The position numbers and the translations under genes were made by a program. A stretch of DNA of 64,000 nucleotides. Origin: Lasioglossum baleicum (Eukaryota > Arthropoda > Insecta > Hymenoptera > Halictidae). The stretch covers positions 1,054,001-1,118,000 of the forward strand of contig NC_134932.1 of the NCBI RefSeq assembly GCF_051020765.1, read 5' to 3'. This document shows, piece after piece, positions 1 through 13,059 of this stretch. Numbering within the stretch: the first letter of the stretch is position 1; every line of letters starts with the position of its first letter. The notes under the pieces are model-generated. The model did not search any database. It was not told the origin of the DNA and was given only the letters and a program-made list of their open reading frames with translations.

Positions 1-159
1 ACTATTTATATTGAGTCCTACAAAATATTGCAATTAGAATTACGATTTCAATTATGTCTACTTGTTCTTTGAATACAGTAGAGACTCCCGTATCCGTACC
101 CCCATTATCCGAATACATACCCTAATATAAGCAAAGAGGATTAGATTAAATATAAGGAC

Positions 160-440
160 GTCCTATTGTCCGTATGTTCTGTTATCGCCGCGTCGCTCGC
201 TGTGCCGGGATTCAAATGCGCGCCGTCTCCAGATTCCGACTTTCTGACTCATGCTTCCGAAACTTCGGCAACGTAAAAATCGAAGGAACGCGTCGGCGTC
301 GATCAGTCGAGCAGGTAGTTCACACAGACAGAGTAGAGGTACGCTTGTGTGTAGTGCGCAAGCAATTGAACAGGCACTCAGACGGGCTGAGTTTTCACGT
401 TACCGAAGTTTCGAAAGCATGAGGCGAAAAGTCAGAGTCT
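160..440. repeat. Dispersed repeat, copy 1 (partner at 4010-4260)
   Basis: About 280 bp of GC-rich sequence (for example AAATGCGCGCCGTCTCCAGA and CTTCCGAAACTTCGGCAACG) recurs in direct orientation at 4010-4260. It contains short open frames, but they are not conserved between the copies. Confidence 0.65.
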
Positions 441-447
441 GGAGACG

Positions 448-965
448 GCGCACAGTGTGACCTTTCGTCCAAATCGGAGACAAAATCGAAGAACTTTTGA
501 TAGAAATAAGGTAGAGCGATGAAATTTTTTAAAAATTAAAGCTGAAACATTACAGAATATGGGAAAAATAGGGAGATTATGGTAAGAACGTTTTTTAACG
601 TTGAGAAAATTCGTTAAACTTGCACAATTTCGAGAAAATTGTGGTTTTTCCAATACCACGCGCGCAAATTTTTTTTTTAATTTTTGCTATATATCATTTC
701 CCGTAGATTTTTTCACGCCGATTTCAAATCTGGTCTCAAAATTTGTCTACGACCTCAGGATATTGCAAAATCGATTTCTTTAAATTCTACATGTTTAACG
801 AATTTTCTCGGTTAAAAAACGTTCGTACCATAACTTCCCTATTTTTCCGATATTCTGCAAAGTTTCAGCTTTCATTTTAAAAAAATTTCATCGCTCTACC
901 TCATTTCTATCGAAAGTTCTTTGATTTTGAATCGAGTCTGGTCCAAATTTTCCACTGTGCGCCGA
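448..965. repeat. Foldback element, about 0.5 kb
   Basis: Sequence from 480 to 620 (AGAACTTTTGATAGAAATAA, GAACGTTTTTTAACG) recurs inverted at 790-945. Outer parts are CACAGTGTG / CCACTGTGCG. Arms have diverged, so the insertion is old. Confidence 0.6.
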
Positions 966-1012
966 CGCGACGAAATCTGTCCGTATTTAATCATTGATTA
1001 AACACGTTTAAT

Positions 1013-1228
1013 CAATCATAATGTATTAATATTGGATATCACTGTATTCGGGAAAGTCTACAGAATCTTTTGCCAGAAAGAACAATTCAATATCTTCTAT
1101 AATAACATCACAATATTTGTTTGAAGTTGAAAAATATGTTTTTTTTTCAAAGCCTTGTTCCTGAAAAACTGTGCGTATAGGAAAAAAATTGAAAACAGAT
1201 TCGGAATCAGCGCGAAAAACTCAGGCCA
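1013..1228. mobile_element. Single right arm of the ACACTGTCCAACA foldback family
   Basis: This matches the right arm of the 1-kb elements at 22929, 50491, 56253 and 58971 (GGATATCACTGTATTCGGGA ... CAGATTCGGAATCAGCGCG) but lacks the left arm and the outer terminus. Confidence 0.65.
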
Positions 1229-4009
1229 ATAAGTCCTGGGTAGTTACCAAAACAACTCTGGATTTTCTGCACGAAATTACCTGAACCTTTTCCCGGAATG
1301 TTCGTTTGACAAGCAAATTTTCACATAATCATCCATTTCATTTCCAAAGTACAGTACCAGGACCTCGACCAACCGGCTTGATCGAGAGACAAACAGCCTG
1401 GACAAATTAAGGCCCGATGGATAATTGAGACCCGAGGGAAACCACGTCTTACCCTGCCATAGTCCGGCCACTCTAAGCGACCGTAATTATCCTTACGGGC
1501 ACCGTCGCGTCGGTTCTTCCACGCCATAATTAATCCTCCGGCAACCCTGCCTCTCTTCCCAGTTTTCCCCGAAATTCTATACTCTATACAATTGTACTTG
1601 CAGCTTGCAGCTATTCCTTCTGACGCGATAACGGTAACGTTAGCGTATCTGCTTTATAATATTTGTCATTGTTGTAATATCCTGCAATTTCTACCATCTT
1701 TAACCCTTAGCACTCCAGTGGTGACTCGAAATCACCACTAAAAATTGCTGTCCCATTATGCAAAATATTGTTTACATTGTTAAACATGTTGGTAGCTAAT
1801 CAATTACTAAACCTTTAATTATTGTATGAGGTATTACAATCAATTTCATATCCATCAAATGAAAAGAATCGTATAGAACGAAATTATTCTACCTAGAACG
1901 AGATGTTTCATTTTCGAGTTAAAACAGCTCCGAAATTAAAACAGCTGCAAATGGTTAATTATTATAACTATCTTTTAAATTTTCAATATAGGCCCCACAT
2001 AAAAAAGTTGTGAAATGCAACATTTAGTACCTATTTTCTCTACAATTCCGGCCAACTGCAATTTCTGGAAAAATATCTTTAGGATGACGGGTAATTCAGT
2101 GTCTATGATGTTTCGCGTGGTTAACAGACAACGATATAGATATTTATTAAAACAATAACACGTAACAATAACAAAACAAAACAAGATGTAATAATAATAA
2201 CAATAACGAGAAAACTAGATTATAAACGTTAATGACTATCGAGTACTAACAAAGTACAGAGATATAAATTAACGTAGCGCGGGCAACTCTAGAGCGATGC
2301 GTTCTCAACGAGTGCCACAAGCTTTTTTTCCACTGGTAAAAATCCTTTTTGGTGGGAGGATTAGCAACGTGAGAAAGACCGTTAAAATAAGGGGAGGAAT
2401 TCTCCGTTCCTCAAGAGTAAGGAGAAAGTTTCCTTCCCCAAAACAATTCAAAGTCGTCGCTGCCAAGGACATTGCAACGGTTGAGTCAGGGTTCTGGTAA
2501 TCGTCACTTTTACGACCGAACCCTCAATGCAACCGTCCACAGCGCGCACTTGAGAAGGATGAAATTTCCGCGTCCGGAAAGTCCCTCTTTCCAACGCGCC
2601 ATGTCCACTACATATCTTTTCACATCGTGCAGTAAACTAATTTCTCCAACTTCTCACGAAAAGACCAAATCCATATAGTCCAACATTAAAAAAGTTACAG
2701 TTACTCGAATTAATACAACCCCTGGCAGAAAGGTTCCGATCCGGAGGCATTGATACGGATTTTACAGAAAACTATAACTTTATGGAGTTGAAACTGATGG
2801 GAAATTAAAAGGGGCTTATTAAAGAATGAAGAACAACAAATTAACATAAGCTTCCATTTATTATAACAAAGAAACGAGAAAATAAACAAAATGTTACACG
2901 GAAAAAAGTTAATAGACCCATTAATAGATCTGCTGGAAGAAAGTTTCCCATTTGATTTACAGTCTCCGCGACACCAAATTTCTTCAACAATTACTGTTGG
3001 ATGATTCTTATAGAGTTTTTTGCGCTGATTCCGAATCTGCCCTTAATTTTTCTCCTAGATACAAATTTCGGATCACGAATAATAGATACAAAATTTGTAA
3101 TTAGTTACTCGAAGATATAGATACACAGGGGACCACCTGTAGCGGTATTTTCGAATACCTCGAAACCATTCTGCACTTCGCAATCATAACTTAAATTGTG
3201 TTTCTTTTTTTTCAATTACAGAAAGTGGACAGCGAAAGTCGACAGCGCGAACTGCATCAATTCTTTAAGTTGAAAATAAATGTAGACAATTAAAAAATGT
3301 TTTTGGTTAAACTTTTCATTAAAACTCGAAGCAATAAGTATTTACCGAACAAAACGATTATAGATGCGGGATTCGATTCGGGGCCAGAAGATTCCCAGCC
3401 GTATATATGTACTTGTTTTGTTAACGGCTACCCAACCTCTAAAAAATTATAAAAAAATTAAGAACGGTTGCTTCAATAATATCCAAGTACTGAATTCTTA
3501 TAAAACTGGAGTCTCTAACACTTCAATACAAAACATGCATTTTCTTGGAATTTTTGGAGGTTTTCAATTTTTTAAAACATGTTTCCGTAATCCGAAAAAT
3601 CTGAAAAAATACACATTAATAATCAGGATGAGACACAACTAACGTAATAATATAAATGTGGTCAACTGAAGACTTTGATGTATGTATATACATAAAATCG
3701 GCAATTTTATGTTTTCCGATTTGTTTAAAAATCGATTTTGCAACCAAAAATTTTGAAAAAAATCTCAGTAGTGTATGCTATTCGGTAGAATATTCATGAA
3801 TTTTTTCATAATTTTCTGTTGAACATGACGTGACTAAAAACAAATTTGGTTGGATACTTCTGACCATCTTTTCCGGCTATACCTTAAGAATCAACGAAAA
3901 CATTATTTAAAAAATACAAAATATATTTCTTTTTACATCGTAAAAACCGATTTTTCAAAAAAAATTAGGCCTAATTTCTCTTCGATATCTCTTTTAGATC
4001 AAAAGTTAT

Positions 4010-4260
4010 AGCAAAATGTGCGTCGCGCCGCGTGCTGTGCCCGAGATTCAAATGCGCGCCGTCTCCAGATTCCGACTTTTCGCCTCATGCTTCCGAAACT
4101 TCGGCAACGTGAAAATCGAAGGAACGCGTCGGCGTCGATCAGTCGAGCAGGTAGTCACACGGACATGGTAGAGGTACGTTTGTTGTGTAGCGCGCGTGCA
4201 ATCGAACATGCACCAACACGGGCAAGCGCGGTCGACACCGCTCACGGATACGACGATACG
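4010..4260. repeat. Dispersed repeat, copy 2
   Basis: Partner of 160-440 in the same orientation, including GGAACGCGTCGGCGTCGATC. The following 4262-5630 stretch has no recognisable coding content. Confidence 0.65.
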
Positions 4261-5634
4261 TCAGGGAAGGGGAAACTGCCGTTCAGTTTTCAGCAGTTTT
4301 CAGTTATTCTCTCAACTCTCAACAGTTCGCAAGTTCTCGTTCGCTTAGCTCGGTCGTAATATCTGTGGTTGTCAGGAGGACGCCGCCGCATGTCACATTG
4401 TACTTTCACTTTCGAGATATTGTCGTTTAAAGTTTTGATCACTAATGCTTTGACAAGGACATTGGTTATAAATTGTATTATTTTTTCGAGCCTTTTGTAT
4501 TGATTTTCGTTACGTTTTTTCTGGTAAATACCTAATCCTACACTATAAAGTTCAATAAATGCATAAACTGAAATTTTTTGAAATTGTGACATGCAGCGTT
4601 TTTCTTGACACAATCACAGATATATTTACATAGCTTCGCTCTGTGGTTACACGTTACACTCGCGAGTGCGGTCTGCGTTGCGGCATTTGACTATTTGACT
4701 ATTTATTAGATTGACTTGCTTGGATTATGTGATTACTTGGATTACGTGCACTACGTGGAAGGAAGGAAGAACGGAAGGTATTTGTACATATTTATATTGG
4801 TTAATCGGTTTCATTTTGCTCAAATGTCTCCCAAAATCTTCGCGTGAAAAAGCGTGAGAACGCTTGTCGGCACACCACGCGACAGTGCCATTTGCCATCA
4901 CGTATGAGGTGCTACGGGGCGAGTATGTTCACTTCAATGTAGAGTCCAAAATAGTAAATTGTTTGTTTCTTTATCACTTTATCACTCTCTTTTCATTATC
5001 ATTATTATCATTTATCACTTTAAACAAATCCAACACAATTCAGCTTTGGCCCATCCAGATTAGAATTAGCTTAGCAATATTCTAAATCGGCAAAATGATG
5101 GCTTAAACCAATTCAGTAAGGCAAGTATTTAATCTTCTTCACTTGCTTCTCATCATCGAATTTTTTTATTTCTGGTAGTACATTCTTTTGTTTGTAGTTC
5201 AACTTAATCGATTTTTTATAAATATCATTGCAATATTTGAATCAGTTAGGTATATTAGTTGATGAAAAACGTCAGAAGACCTTTTGTAATTGTAGCACCA
5301 GAAATTAGAAAATTCGTTGAGATGAGCAATAAGCGAAGAAGATTAAATACTCACCTTTACTCACTGTGTAATTGAAAATCTAATTTACAGAACAGAGGAT
5401 AAATATAATGTGCTATCCAGGGAAGGAGTAGAAGGAAGCTGCGGCAACCGGGGAAGAGGAAGACCTCTAATTTTTCGCGTGGTACGTATATCTAATTATG
5501 CCATTCAACACACATGCATATATTGTACATTACTGATTTTCTTTGTATTTTTTAGGTATCCCACCTATGCCAGAACGTGCTACGGGCCACAAGTTTCGGG
5601 AAGCAGAGGCAACAACGTGTAATAATCACAATAT

Positions 5635-5813
5635 ACAGGGTGTTCCGTTTAAATACGAACACCTAAATATCTCTTCAGGTTATTGTGATGCAAAAAATAT
5701 TTGTTACGTAATGCGCATGGTGTCAATGGACCAAATATCTGGCACACCGTGCACGTTACGTAACAAATATTTTTTGCATCACAATAACCTGAAGAGATAT
5801 TTAGGTGTTCGTC
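5635..5813. mobile_element. Short palindromic MITE (ACAGGGTGTTCCG end)
   Basis: Arms of about 75 bp, nearly identical (AACACCTAAATATCTCTTCA and inverse), surround a 45-bp loop. The terminus ACAGGGTG is shared with larger Tc1/mariner-like elements in the window. Confidence 0.7.
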
Positions 5814-6530
5814 CAATAATAAAGCATAGTAATAATAAAAAATTATAATATTTATTATATATATATATATATATTCTTTGTGTCATTGTCCATGTGTCTT
5901 TACCAACTCCCTGCGGCGTATTAAAAAATAAGAAAAAGTAAATTTTCTTTTCCCTTATACGACACTTTGTCTTTTTTTGCATGGGGACATTTTAATCTTA
6001 GCTTCCATCTCTTGCAATGGATGCAGAGAATTTTTATTTTGCACAAATTATTTTTTTTTTCGTTTTCTCTCGTTGCATATGACTGAATATTCATTCAAAA
6101 ATCAGTATTGTCGGTAAAAAGGAAAACTGCTACATATTTGTACAATAGAAATCTACTTTATCGACATCTGCCACATTAGTGCGATCTGCCCTTACCGACG
6201 GCGCTGCCCTGTATAACGGCATTCGCCGCATTAATCAGTGCGACCGTGCTGCCATCTTGCGGGGAAGCGGAATCCAGGATAGAGTGGCGTTCCAGCTGGA
6301 CTGCAGAAAGCTGCATTCCGCGTGGACTGGTTCCAGGTGGAGTCTACCTGTAATCGTTTTCGTCACTCCCCGTGGAGTCTGTTGTGCTATCAGGGTATTT
6401 TTGGTGGCTCCACCAGTTACCGTGGTCTAATAGGTTACATTTGTTTCAATGCCCCACGACGTGCTGAGCCACTGGTGGCGCAACCGAGTTGCGCCACCAG
6501 TGGCCTAGTCTAATAACGGCCTTAGTAGAA

Positions 6531-6696
6531 CGACTGAATTTCGCAGTGGTGGGGGTTACTATTTTCAGTCGACTAGTTTTAGTGAAACGACTGAATTTCG
6601 CAGTGGTGGGGTTACTATTTTCAGTCGACTGTTTTACTGAACGACTGAATTTCGCAGTGGTAGGGGTTACTATTTTCAGTCGAATGCTTTACTAAA
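6531..6696. repeat. Tandem repeat, three copies of about 55 bp
   Basis: Units begin at 6531, 6588 and 6642 with CGACTGAATTTCGCAGTGG and end TTTTCAGTCG, so each unit is bounded by an inverted CGACTGAA pair. The AGTCGACTGAA motif reappears at 8641. Confidence 0.75.
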
Positions 6697-6868
6697 TCAG
6701 AGGTTACCTCTCTGACTGAATTATCGACTGATTTATGGAGCGGGTAGAGCTATATATCAACTGAATCGATCAGATTCAATCATGACATTTACTATCTCTT
6801 TACTATCCTACTATCTATTTCATTAGCGCTATCAAATTAATTAATTCATAATCCTCATTTCATGAACT

Positions 6869-7066
6869 GAATCCGTCCCTCGGTGTCAAATTGACACAGT
6901 AGTAAAAAAAACGATAAAATAACAAGTAGGTGATTAATTATTTTTCGATGTTTTTTTAGTCAAATTGATGAGTTAAAATTTACATCTTAAGTTTTTCGGT
7001 TATGTGTTTCTTACAAACAATTCGATATTTCGAGAAAACTGTCAGATTGACACGAGGGACGGAATT
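6869..7066. mobile_element. MITE of about 200 bp with CCGTCCCTCGGTGTCAA ends
   Basis: The left end GAATCCGTCCCTCGGTGTCA matches the right end inverted (TGACACGAGGGACGGAATTC). No coding content. Confidence 0.6.
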
Positions 7067-7379
7067 CAATTGTTCTACTACTAAATATTAATTATTACAA
7101 ATATTCTCCGAAAATATGAATGATTTATGCATTTCATTTATGTTAATAAAATATTTATTACATTTAGTACAAAATTGATATATTATTATTATATTTATCC
7201 TATCCTATAATATTATGTAATATCGATAACACCAAAAGGATTATTTATTTATTTATTTATTATACAGGTAAAACCCAATATGCATACATAAAATTAAATC
7301 AAATAAAAATAAAAAAACAATTGCAGCAACATAGCATCGCTATAGAGAAAATTATACATTAACTTAAAATTAAACATTT

Positions 7380-8430
7380 CTTTCATGACGCTGGAAAGAC
7401 TGTTTGAAATAAAAGTGCCTTTGTCTGCTGTCACAGTTTCATTAGCCACAAGTCCCACATCACTTATAGCTGAACACAGGGAGGTATACCGTTGTTGAAA
7501 CCACTAGAGTATGTTACAGTTGAATTATCAGCAGAAAAATATCCCACAGCATCCAAAATTATTCCTGTAATAAGAGGAATTCAAAATGCCATAAACATCA
7601 TTATACCAAAAACCATAGCAGGACTACATTTACAAAATAACATTTTAAATAATATTGAGATAAGATTTGACTACATTGAACAAAATAATACTACTCTAAT
7701 AGCCACACTATTAGGTCCAAGATTCAAAACAGCTGTATTTGAAGTCGATAGGATTGCACAGACAGCGCAGAATATGTTAGAGATGAAATAAGTTCCTTGT
7801 GCATAACACGCAATAGTCATGAAACTAATACAAATAGAGCTGCAGCAGAAAATCAAGAATCATCTGAAGAAAACAATGAATTTTAGAATCTTCTTGTAAC
7901 AAAAGTATCGCAGTTGACAAACTAATCCACACCTATAGAATATGCAACAACCATAATTCGTCAATATGTATATAGATTTACTGTACGCAAATATTAAGAG
8001 CTGTGAAGTCGCATTTTGGAATAAACACAATTACACAATGCCACAGCTTTTCAAAATAGCAGAAAAATATGTAAATACCTCTGTATTCCCAGCATAGACA
8101 TATAGAGATAGACTGCGCCGTCTTATGGGCGAGTTGAAGCCCACAATGGCGGCGCGCGGTACAAAGAGTGAGAGAGAGAGCATTAGTCGGGGTCCATAGC
8201 GCTCTCTTTCTAATTGATGTATTTATTGATGTTTTATTTTTGTTTTTTGCCGCCATTGTGGGCTTCAGCGCTTCGTACAGGCCGCGCAGTCTATCTCTAT
8301 ATGTCTATGATTCCCAGCAACTTCTGTCCCATCAGAAAGAATATTTTCAAAGGCTGGACAGATTATGTCTGAAAGAAGGAACCGACTTTCAGCAAAAAAC
8401 CTAGACCAATTAATGTTTTTAAATGTTAAC
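7380..8430 (+). pseudogene. hAT transposase remnant (ZBED/hATC type), interrupted by a MITE
   Basis: Frames around 7382-7790 read MTLERLFEIKVPLSAVTVSL, then LKPLEYVTVELSAEKYPTAS and LIATLLGPRFKTAVF, typical of the central and C-terminal part of hAT transposases. After further frame breaks, AEKYVNTSVFPA (to 8093) resumes at 8311 as ATSVPSERIFSKAGQIMSER, the hATC dimerisation signature. The break between them is the element at 8094-8310. Stops and frameshifts (for example near 7490) show it is dead. Confidence 0.8.
8094..8310. mobile_element. 217-bp hAT-type MITE inserted in the hAT pseudogene
   Basis: TIRs of about 25 bp (ATAGACATATAGAGATAGAC at the left end, its inverse at the right) lie inside a perfect 8-bp target duplication TTCCCAGC (8086-8093 and 8311-8318). 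Removing element plus one copy restores the hATC frame. The interior carries a second inverted stretch (GCCCACAATGGCGGC). Confidence 0.85.
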
Positions 8431-8663
8431 ATTTAGTAAATTTGGATGAATTTCAATAGTATAGACCATAATAATTTAAGGTTAGGTTAATTATAATTTT
8501 GGAATTTTTACCTTAATTTAATTTTATTACTAATCTCTACTACGACAAATGTAAAATATATAATAACATTAAATATTTCAATAATAAAGCTGAGTTTCAT
8601 CAACTTCATCGAACATGGAGAACATAACTAGTAAAGCAATTCAGTCGACTGAAAACCACTAAA

Positions 8664-10250
8664 AACTATCGACTAAATAGTCGATAGTATGTAGCGACTA
8701 CCCTGATAACCAAATTCTCGATTTTTGCCTGGGATTCTCCGCGCGTATTAGTAGCTATTTTTGCCGTCTAATAGCGGAGGGCAATAGCAGAAGGCAAATT
8801 GAAGGCAGCCAGCCGGCCGAAGCTGAATTTGTTTAAGAGGGCAGTACCGTCGCGTCTACTGATCTGATTGGCTAATATCGTTTTACAGGGCCGCATCGTC
8901 GGTGAGGGTAGTTCGCACTGATGTGGCAGATGTCAGCAGCGAAGTAATCGAGCGCACGAGGAAGAAGATCGATCGACACCAATCGATACGATCAGCGTGT
9001 CGTTCGGAATAACGCATACGGTCGTGCGCAGGCGCGGCAGCTCCCCACTACGCACAGATGCACATTTTGTGCACATGCAAATTTTACTTATTCTCATATT
9101 TATGTTATTTTTCTTAGACTGCGGATCTTTATGCGAAATAAAAATTGTCTGCATAGATTGCAAGAGATGGAAACTATAAAAATTGCATTGCCATACCATT
9201 TTCTCTACAGTTCAATTTCAATTCATTACATTTCGAAATTTATTGAAATGTGTTTATGGAAAAAAAGTGTCGTTCGACGGAAAAGAAAATTTATATTTTT
9301 TTTATGACTACTATACACTTATTTTAATGTTTAAATATTAATAATTTTAAATTCAGACTACTCAATATCAGAAGGGATAATAAATGAATGAAGTAGGAAA
9401 TAATAAATATTATATTTTTTCATTTAGTTTGATTATTTTTCTTTATTAGTCAACTATTAGTCAAATTTTTACAAACCTTGACTTGCGCGAACACAGAAGA
9501 TGATTTGCAGGACAAATCTGATAAACAGGTTCTGGATGATCAGCTTTTCTTCGTAACTCCTCCCGTGAATCGCTCGAGTACAGTGCTGCTCTCACCGCAT
9601 TTCTTCTTGGTTGAAAATGGTTGAAAAGAGGATTGTCTTATTATACAGACCTGCACAGACCTGGGCGACGCTGGCTCGAAAAATACATGTTGCTGTTGCT
9701 GCTTCTCACCAAAGAGGACTGAAGAGGACTAATCCCAACTAATCCTGACTAATCCTCTTTGCTTCTCACCTTCTCTTGCTCAGTAACACTCAATTACACT
9801 CAGTAAGACAGTTCCAGTCCCCACGTCATCCACTCCGACAAAGGAGTTGCAGGCTGCAACAGGCTGCAACTTGCAGCAACATGTGTTTTTCGAGCCAGCG
9901 TCGCCCAGATCTGTTATATATTCGCCAATCACATCATCACATCAGTACGACTCGACGGTACTGCCCTCTTAAACAAATTCAGCTTCGGCCGGCTGGCTGC
10001 CTTCAATTTGCCTTCAATTTGCCTTCAATTTGCCTTCTGCTATTGCCCTCCGCTATTAGACGGCAAAAATAGCTACTAATACGCGCGGAGAATCCCAGGC
10101 AAAAATCGAGTTAATCCCACCTTGAGCAACTCGAACAATAGCGCAGCTCGGAACGGGCCAATTCTTAGCTCTAGGTAGGATTATCCCTCGGCAGGCCTGG
10201 TTATCAGGGATAAATAGTAACTAGTCGATAGTTGAATTTAGTCGATAGTG
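8664..10250. mobile_element. Foldback element of about 1.6 kb
   Basis: Left arm 8690-8850 (ATTTTTGCCTGGGATTCTCC, CAGCCGGCCGAAGCTGAATT) recurs inverted at 9958-10110. The right arm has a tripled CCTTCAATTTG unit and about 90 bp not found in the left. A smaller hairpin (9655-9913) and a TAGACTGCGG half-element (9116-9180) lie inside. Small frames here are not supported as genes. Confidence 0.65.
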
Positions 10251-10395
10251 CCCATCACTAGGAAGAGTTAGTGCGGCTATGTGCTGCCATCTTACAACGG
10301 CCCGATCGTTAATCTGGGCACGATATCCCGGATTGTGGCAACGACATCATGTGCCAAGATTGTGTCCAGGGAACACTACGAGCCCTCACGCGCCA

Positions 10396-10610
10396 GTGAT
10401 GGGATTGTTGGCGCTTTTCACGCGCATGCGCGACGACTCTAGCCTCAGTCAAGTACGAAGATCGGGTACCTTGGTCGCCCTGCTAATTTCCCGCCATATA
10501 ATCTCCCAGTACTTTCCCCCCCAGTAGTACCCCACTTTCGGACGTAGACGTAGACACGGCCCTGACGAAACTCGCGCATGCGCGCGAAAAGCGCCAACAA
10601 TCCCATCACT
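10396..10610. promoter_or_regulatory. Inverted-repeat promoter region of the RS gene with two NRF1/Ewg-type palindromes
   Basis: A 39-bp block at 10396-10434 recurs inverted at 10572-10610. Each arm carries a CGCGCATGCGCG-type palindrome, matching the known NRF1/Erect-wing consensus, next to an E2F-like GCGCTTTTC stretch. It sits 180-390 bp upstream of the RS gene ATG. Use as a promoter is inferred from position and motif only. Confidence 0.4.
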
Positions 10611-10786
10611 GTCACGCGCATTTGTGGCTTCGGCCCGCTTGGTTGTCTGGGTTATTTCATTTGTAACAAATTTCCTGTACACTTTTCATCGAATAATTTA
10701 TTATATTTATTTATTATACTATTTAGTTTACCAACAATATTCTGCTTAACCTATACGCAAGGTAAACAAAGGGATCTTTGACAGTT

Positions 10787-11890
10787 ATGGCAAGGTATTC
10801 TAGTGAATCAGATTCAGATAATAACAGTAGATATCGAAAAAGACGTAGTCGAAGGTCTAGGTAAGTATAATATCAAAGAAACGGGTACAAAAATTAATTT
10901 ATAGATAACTCGTGAATGTTGACAGTTTATTCGTTTTTACAAAAATGATGCGAAGTGCCAAAGTGTTAAATTTGGGACCTTCGGACTATACTTTGTTTTT
11001 CAGATCATCTAGTTCCGATTCCAGTGATTCATCATCGCATAGAAGAAGATCATCTAAACATTCGAAAACAAAGCGTAGACATCGTTCCCATTCCAGAAGC
11101 AGAGGAAGAGCGCTCTCTGAGCGCAGTCAAAAGAGTTACAAAAGCTCCAGGAATAGTAATTCAAAAGGCAGAGAAAGGCATAGGTACCGTTCTAAATCAC
11201 GATCATTAGATCGCTCAAAGAGAAAAGTAAGGTCCATATCAAGAGAGAAGTCGAGCAGTTGTTCGAGCAGTTCGCAGTCTAATGTGAAAACTACTGTTGC
11301 TGAGAAATCTAAGAATGTAGTAGTCATAAAAGGTATAAGCGATAGATTCAAAATATTATTTTAATCATTATTATTATTACGTCATCTCCATTATGCGATA
11401 CTTGTGCATATACAATTCATTGAAAGTGCTTTGTATTGTCATATGTTATCAGTATCAATCGTTATCTCATATCAATAAATGCAATAAAATTTGATTTGCA
11501 GATGACTTTCCAATTGAACCACGTTTTAAAGAATGTGTATTAGATGAAATAAATGCGGATGGTTTTACACCCAAGCAATTTTCATCTTCTAATACGAAAG
11601 AAAGAAAGTTCAAAAATATTGTGATAGACATTACGGCAGATACCATACAAGTTCCAGCAGTAGCTGATATTCCGTCTGGATCAGAAAGTATTTTTCATTC
11701 ATCGGTAATTAATTTTCTTCTATAGTTAAATTTTTTTAATTCAACATCTATAATATTTTGTATTTACATGTTCACTTTTTTTTTCTAGATAATGCTTGAC
11801 CAAGAAGCAAGGTTTGACAAGTGGGTGAAGAAATTATATACGCTTAGACAGAAAGCCATAGCAGATTTAATACACTCAAATATCACTTGA
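10787..11890 (+). CDS. Arg/Ser-rich (RS) nuclear-type protein, 235 aa, 4 exons
   Basis: Exons 10787-10860, 11004-11332, 11502-11704 and 11789-11890 join in phase (708 nt) with GT donors, AG acceptors and polypyrimidine tracts. The start is the ATG at 10787, which opens MARYSSESDSDNN. Residues about 15-120 are a typical RS domain (SSSDSSDSSSHRRR, RSHSRSRGR), as in splicing factors and nuclear-speckle proteins, so nuclear RNA processing is the likely setting. The last 100 residues are not low-complexity: they hold FKNIVIDITADTIQVPAV and end in an Arg/Lys-rich helix (FDKWVKKLYTLRQKAI). I cannot assign this tail to a named family; it does not fit the C-termini I know for ARL6IP4, RSRC1 or RSRP1. 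A polyadenylation signal AATAAA lies about 85 bp past the stop. The gene is convergent with pro-resilin. Confidence is high for the gene and low for exact function. Confidence 0.85.
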
Positions 11891-11972
11891 TAATAATCTA
11901 GTTTTATTAAATGAATATTATTTTTCTTTCTTTGCATGTATCAAGTTGAACGAACATGTAATTTAAAAGTAA

Positions 11973-11978
11973 AATAAA
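11973..11978 (+). terminator. Polyadenylation signal AATAAA of the RS gene
   Basis: This is the first canonical AATAAA after the stop codon at 11890, in AT-rich sequence. A second signal is not needed to explain the gene's end. Confidence 0.5.
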
Positions 11979-13059
11979 TCATCTATTTTGATGATCATCT
12001 ATTTTCAACTTTTATCAGTTAATACTGTGTGCATATTCCGCGGTCTATTTGTTAGTAGTCCTAAGGAAGCTAAGAACATTTGACGAAGTGTATTTACAGG
12101 GAGATATAATATAGGTTGTAAATTGTAAGTAAATGACTTGTGTCATGAAGGTGTGAGTGAAAGATTGAACACATTATGGCCTACCGCAGTATTTATTTAT
12201 GCGGACGTTCGTTTCAACAGCTACATTTTAAACATCATCGAAATATACATAGTATGATAAATAGTAAATAAATACAATATCTTAACAAACGTTAAAAATT
12301 AGCGTACATTTGATCATGGTTATGAACTGGTAGATATATTAGAGATGCAAAAAGGAAAATGCAATTGTTTAATGCATACAAAAATGGTACTCACGTACTT
12401 GAACAACGAACATATGTCAAAGTAACCAATCAGTGTATGAGATTCTTTTTTTTTTTATATAAATATTGAAAGAATGCGTTAGTGAGACAGTAAAGTAACG
12501 CTGCAATCGCTAAATGATTCGAACGATACCGTCGCCTGTACTGCAACGTATATTAAGTACACGTCACCGTAATCGTCATCGTATGCAATCATAATTGCCA
12601 AAAGTATCGTTCGTTCCTAAATATCGACTGTGAGGTGTTCATGTGTATCGTATAAATAAATTTTCCATTTATGCTATAATAGTACTATATAGTATGAAAA
12701 CCACGTCTGAAAAAAACAAAACGTGGACTTCTCAAAGTTTATCCTCTTTTACGTTTAAGCGAACAATCGTGTCCTCCTTATCGTAGTTGTTGAACCGGAG
12801 ACTGAATGTACTCTTCATGACCGAGTACATTCAACATCGATAGAGAGAGAATCGATGTGGTTCAAGTTGTCACCTGCGATCATTATTGAAAGCCACGTTT
12901 CTTCTGTTTCAGACGAAGATTATTCTATGTATTATGAAGAATGTTGCCCTATGCATTCCCTTTTCGTAATACACGCGATATACATATATGTATATATAAA
13001 TATACATAAATATACATACATATGTGTATATATATATACCACTACGCCTAATTAAATAT

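Noticed and set aside
2990..3063. Possible further ACACTGTCC-family copy (GCGCTGATTCCGAATCTGCC)
   Set aside because: Only about 70 bp match with neither terminus; too short to annotate as an element.
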